This document shows, piece by piece, positions 13,267 through 15,122 of a stretch of 15,122 bases of DNA. The position numbers and the translations under genes were made by a program. The DNA is from JBDHTO01 sp039808665 (GTDB lineage Bacteria; Pseudomonadota; Alphaproteobacteria; Paracaedibacterales; JAKBAR01): contig JBDHTO010000021.1 in the NCBI GenBank assembly GCA_039808665.1, forward strand, positions 1-15,122, given 5' to 3'. The notes below the pieces were generated by a model, which did not search any database, was not told where the DNA came from, and saw only the letters and a program-made list of their open reading frames with translations. Every line of letters starts with the position of its first letter. The stretch's first letter is position 1.

Positions 13267-15017
13267 TAACGCATTTCCTCAGCTGGTGTAATTTTAAAAA
13301 TATTAAGTCCTTTTGCAAGGATTTCCTTGGTGGCGTAAAGCAGTGCAAGCCTTGCAAAGGTGATCTCTCTTTGACTTTCTTCAATAAAGCGAAGCTGCGT
13401 ATTTTCTTTACCTCTATTCCAAAGGCTATGAAAATAGGATGCAACATCATGAAGGTAATATGCAATACGATGTGGCTCACGCTGAGCTGCTGCAACCTCT
13501 ACCGCACGGGGGAACTGGGCAAGAATTTTGATGAGATCAAACTCCGCATCATCCATTAACAGACTTAGATCCGCATCTCGAACCAACGTCTCCCATTCAC
13601 CGAAAATTTCCCTCGCATGCCTAAGCACTGAACAAATACGCGCATGTGCATACTGAACATAGAATACAGGGTTATCTTTGCTGTTTTCCAAAACCTTTGC
13701 AAAATCGAAATCAATAACAACATCATGGTGGCGCATCAACATAATAAAACGAACGACATCTTTGCCCACCCGATCCAAAAGATCACGAAGGGTAATAAAG
13801 GTTCCTGCACGCTTGGACATTTTAACCGGAACACCGTTATCCAGGAAATTTACCATTTGATAGTCACGGATTTGAACACTGGCTTTCCCATCGGACACAG
13901 CCTTAACCGCCGCCTTAATCCGTGTGAAATACCCCATATGATCTGCGCTTAATACATCGATCATGTCCGTATATCCACGCTCAAATTTATCAAGGTGATA
14001 AGCGATATCTGGCGCAAAATACGACCAACTCCCGTCTGATTTTTTCAAAGCTCGGTCTACTGTATCACCGTAAGCCGTAGCACGAAAAAGGGTTTGCGGA
14101 CGTGGCTCAAAATCCTCGACAACCATTCCCTTTGGCGGTTCAAGCACACCCACATAGACATCACCCTTCGCCTCCAAGAGCTTGAGCGCTTGCTCAACTT
14201 TACCCGCATGAACAAGGGCTGCTTCTGAAGTATAGGTATCCATAACAACACCAAGATCTCCAAGATCGACCTTGATCTCTTTCATAATTTCTTCAACAGC
14301 AAAGGTGCGAATAAATTCCATCCAAGCAGACTCTTCAGCACCATAAAACTGTTCACCCACGCGCTCTTTCAATGTTTTTGCAAGATCTACAACATACTCA
14401 CCCGGGTACAATCCCTCAAACATATCGTTTGAAATAGCGTCTCCAAAAAGTTGTCGGTACCTCAAATGAATCGAACGCGCCACAGTATCAACCTGAGCAC
14501 CGGCATCATTCACATAATACTCCCGGTGGACTTGATATCCCACAGCCTCAAGCGTTGACGCGAGCGCGTCGCCTAAAACAGCATTACGCGTGTGTCCTGT
14601 GTGGAGCGGTCCCGTAGGGTTCGCTGAGACATACTCAACATGAACTTTTTGCCCCTTCCCCAACAAAGTGGGCTGATAAGACTCAGGATTTTTCGCAATC
14701 AGCGCAAGATGTTCATGCCAAAAGGTTGGCGCAAATTTAAAATTAATAAACCCTGGCCCCGCCACGGAAAACTCTGTTCCCTGCGGCATGATTTCCTTAA
14801 AAAGGGGCAGCAAAATCTCCGCAATCTCTGATGATCTTTTTCCAATTTGTTTTGTGAGGATTAAAGCAGCATTCGTAGAAACATCACCATGGTTTGGGTC
14901 CTTGGGCGGCTCAAGCGTAAGCTTGCCGAGCTCTAAAACACCCTCAGCACCAAGGAGCTCCGCAGAATGATTGATTTTTTCCAGAATCATCTTATGAAAA
15001 ACGGAAAAAAAGTTCAT
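13266..15017 (-). CDS. argS: Arginyl-tRNA synthetase
   Basis: A 583-residue class I aminoacyl-tRNA synthetase that charges tRNA-Arg. After an N-terminal tRNA-binding domain (1-110), the catalytic core shows SANPTGPLHTGH ending at 142 (the HIGH signature as HTGH) and KMSKR at 399-403 (the KMSKS loop). The C-terminal third is the helical DALR anticodon-binding domain. I chose ATG at 15017 because MNFFSVFH fits the usual ArgRS N-terminus; ATG 15026 and TTG 15050 are in-frame alternatives and none has a good ribosome site. It is the first visible gene of the minus-strand operon. The remaining bases to 15122 hold no recognisable gene. Confidence 0.97.
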   Translation of the reverse strand: MNFFSVFHKMILEKINHSAELLGAEGVLELGKLTLEPPKDPNHGDVSTNAALILTKQIGKRSSEIAEILLPLFKEIMPQGTEFSVAGPGFINFKFAPTFWHEHLALIAKNPESYQPTLLGKGQKVHVEYVSANPTGPLHTGHTRNAVLGDALASTLEAVGYQVHREYYVNDAGAQVDTVARSIHLRYRQLFGDAISNDMFEGLYPGEYVVDLAKTLKERVGEQFYGAEESAWMEFIRTFAVEEIMKEIKVDLGDLGVVMDTYTSEAALVHAGKVEQALKLLEAKGDVYVGVLEPPKGMVVEDFEPRPQTLFRATAYGDTVDRALKKSDGSWSYFAPDIAYHLDKFERGYTDMIDVLSADHMGYFTRIKAAVKAVSDGKASVQIRDYQMVNFLDNGVPVKMSKRAGTFITLRDLLDRVGKDVVRFIMLMRHHDVVIDFDFAKVLENSKDNPVFYVQYAHARICSVLRHAREIFGEWETLVRDADLSLLMDDAEFDLIKILAQFPRAVEVAAAQREPHRIAYYLHDVASYFHSLWNRGKENTQLRFIEESQREITFARLALLYATKEILAKGLNIFKITPAEEMR

Positions 15018-15122
15018 AGCGGCCATATTTTTTGGTTTTATATTTTTCAAAGACTAGCGAACTTCTGCTCAAAAAGCATCCCGAAAATCGCACCCCCTTT
15101 TAACAAACTTAAAATTCACCCA

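Noticed and set aside
15018..15122. TATAAA-like element upstream of argS as a -10 box.
   Set aside because: It lies only a few bases from the candidate start codons and has no matching -35 hexamer at proper spacing.

Overview
The window appears to come from an alphaproteobacterium with a moderate, somewhat AT-leaning genome. The main evidence is gene order. On the minus strand argS, a SPOR-domain cell-envelope gene and nagZ follow one another, an order typical of alphaproteobacterial chromosomes. A thioredoxin reductase gene is also followed directly by a LysR regulator resembling LsrB/VtlR, another alphaproteobacterial pairing. The exact lineage cannot be read from the sequence.

Layout. Bases 1-576 are the 3' part of a zinc-uptake binding protein gene (znuA-like), and the window begins inside its (GAGCAT)n histidine-rich repeat. 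A LysR regulator gene converges on it, overlapping by 4 bp, and is preceded by trxB on the same minus strand (573-2415). A tRNA-Thr(UGT) gene lies at 2487-2562. A cytochrome b561 gene follows on the minus strand (2574-3089). From a 170-bp divergent intergenic region, a five-gene plus-strand cluster runs from 3260 to 9841: a two-TM sensor with a HAMP-like segment; a second related sensor plus HAMP fused to a complete 12-helix MFS transporter; a TPR / SLOG-like / class III nucleotidyl cyclase; a GNAT acetyltransferase with a lipoprotein-like signal; and a divergent PRPP-synthase-like protein. From 15017 down to 9852 a tight minus-strand operon holds argS, the SPOR gene, nagZ and an M50 site-2 protease.

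How the genes may work together. The minus-strand genes on either side are housekeeping: redox balance, translation, peptidoglycan recycling and cell-division-associated wall binding. The most unusual part is 3260-8053. Two paralogous extracytoplasmic sensors, one fused to a transporter-like body, sit immediately upstream of a soluble multidomain cyclase with intact metal and transition-state residues but Asn at both positions that normally select the purine base. I infer a membrane-sensing unit coupled to cyclic-nucleotide production. The ligand, the transported substrate (if any) and the nucleotide product cannot be determined from sequence alone. The GNAT and PRPP-like genes downstream are co-oriented and closely spaced, but their link to the signalling genes is unproven.

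No insertion sequence, CRISPR array, prophage gene or convincing intrinsic terminator was seen. No gene-free stretch exceeds 300 bases.
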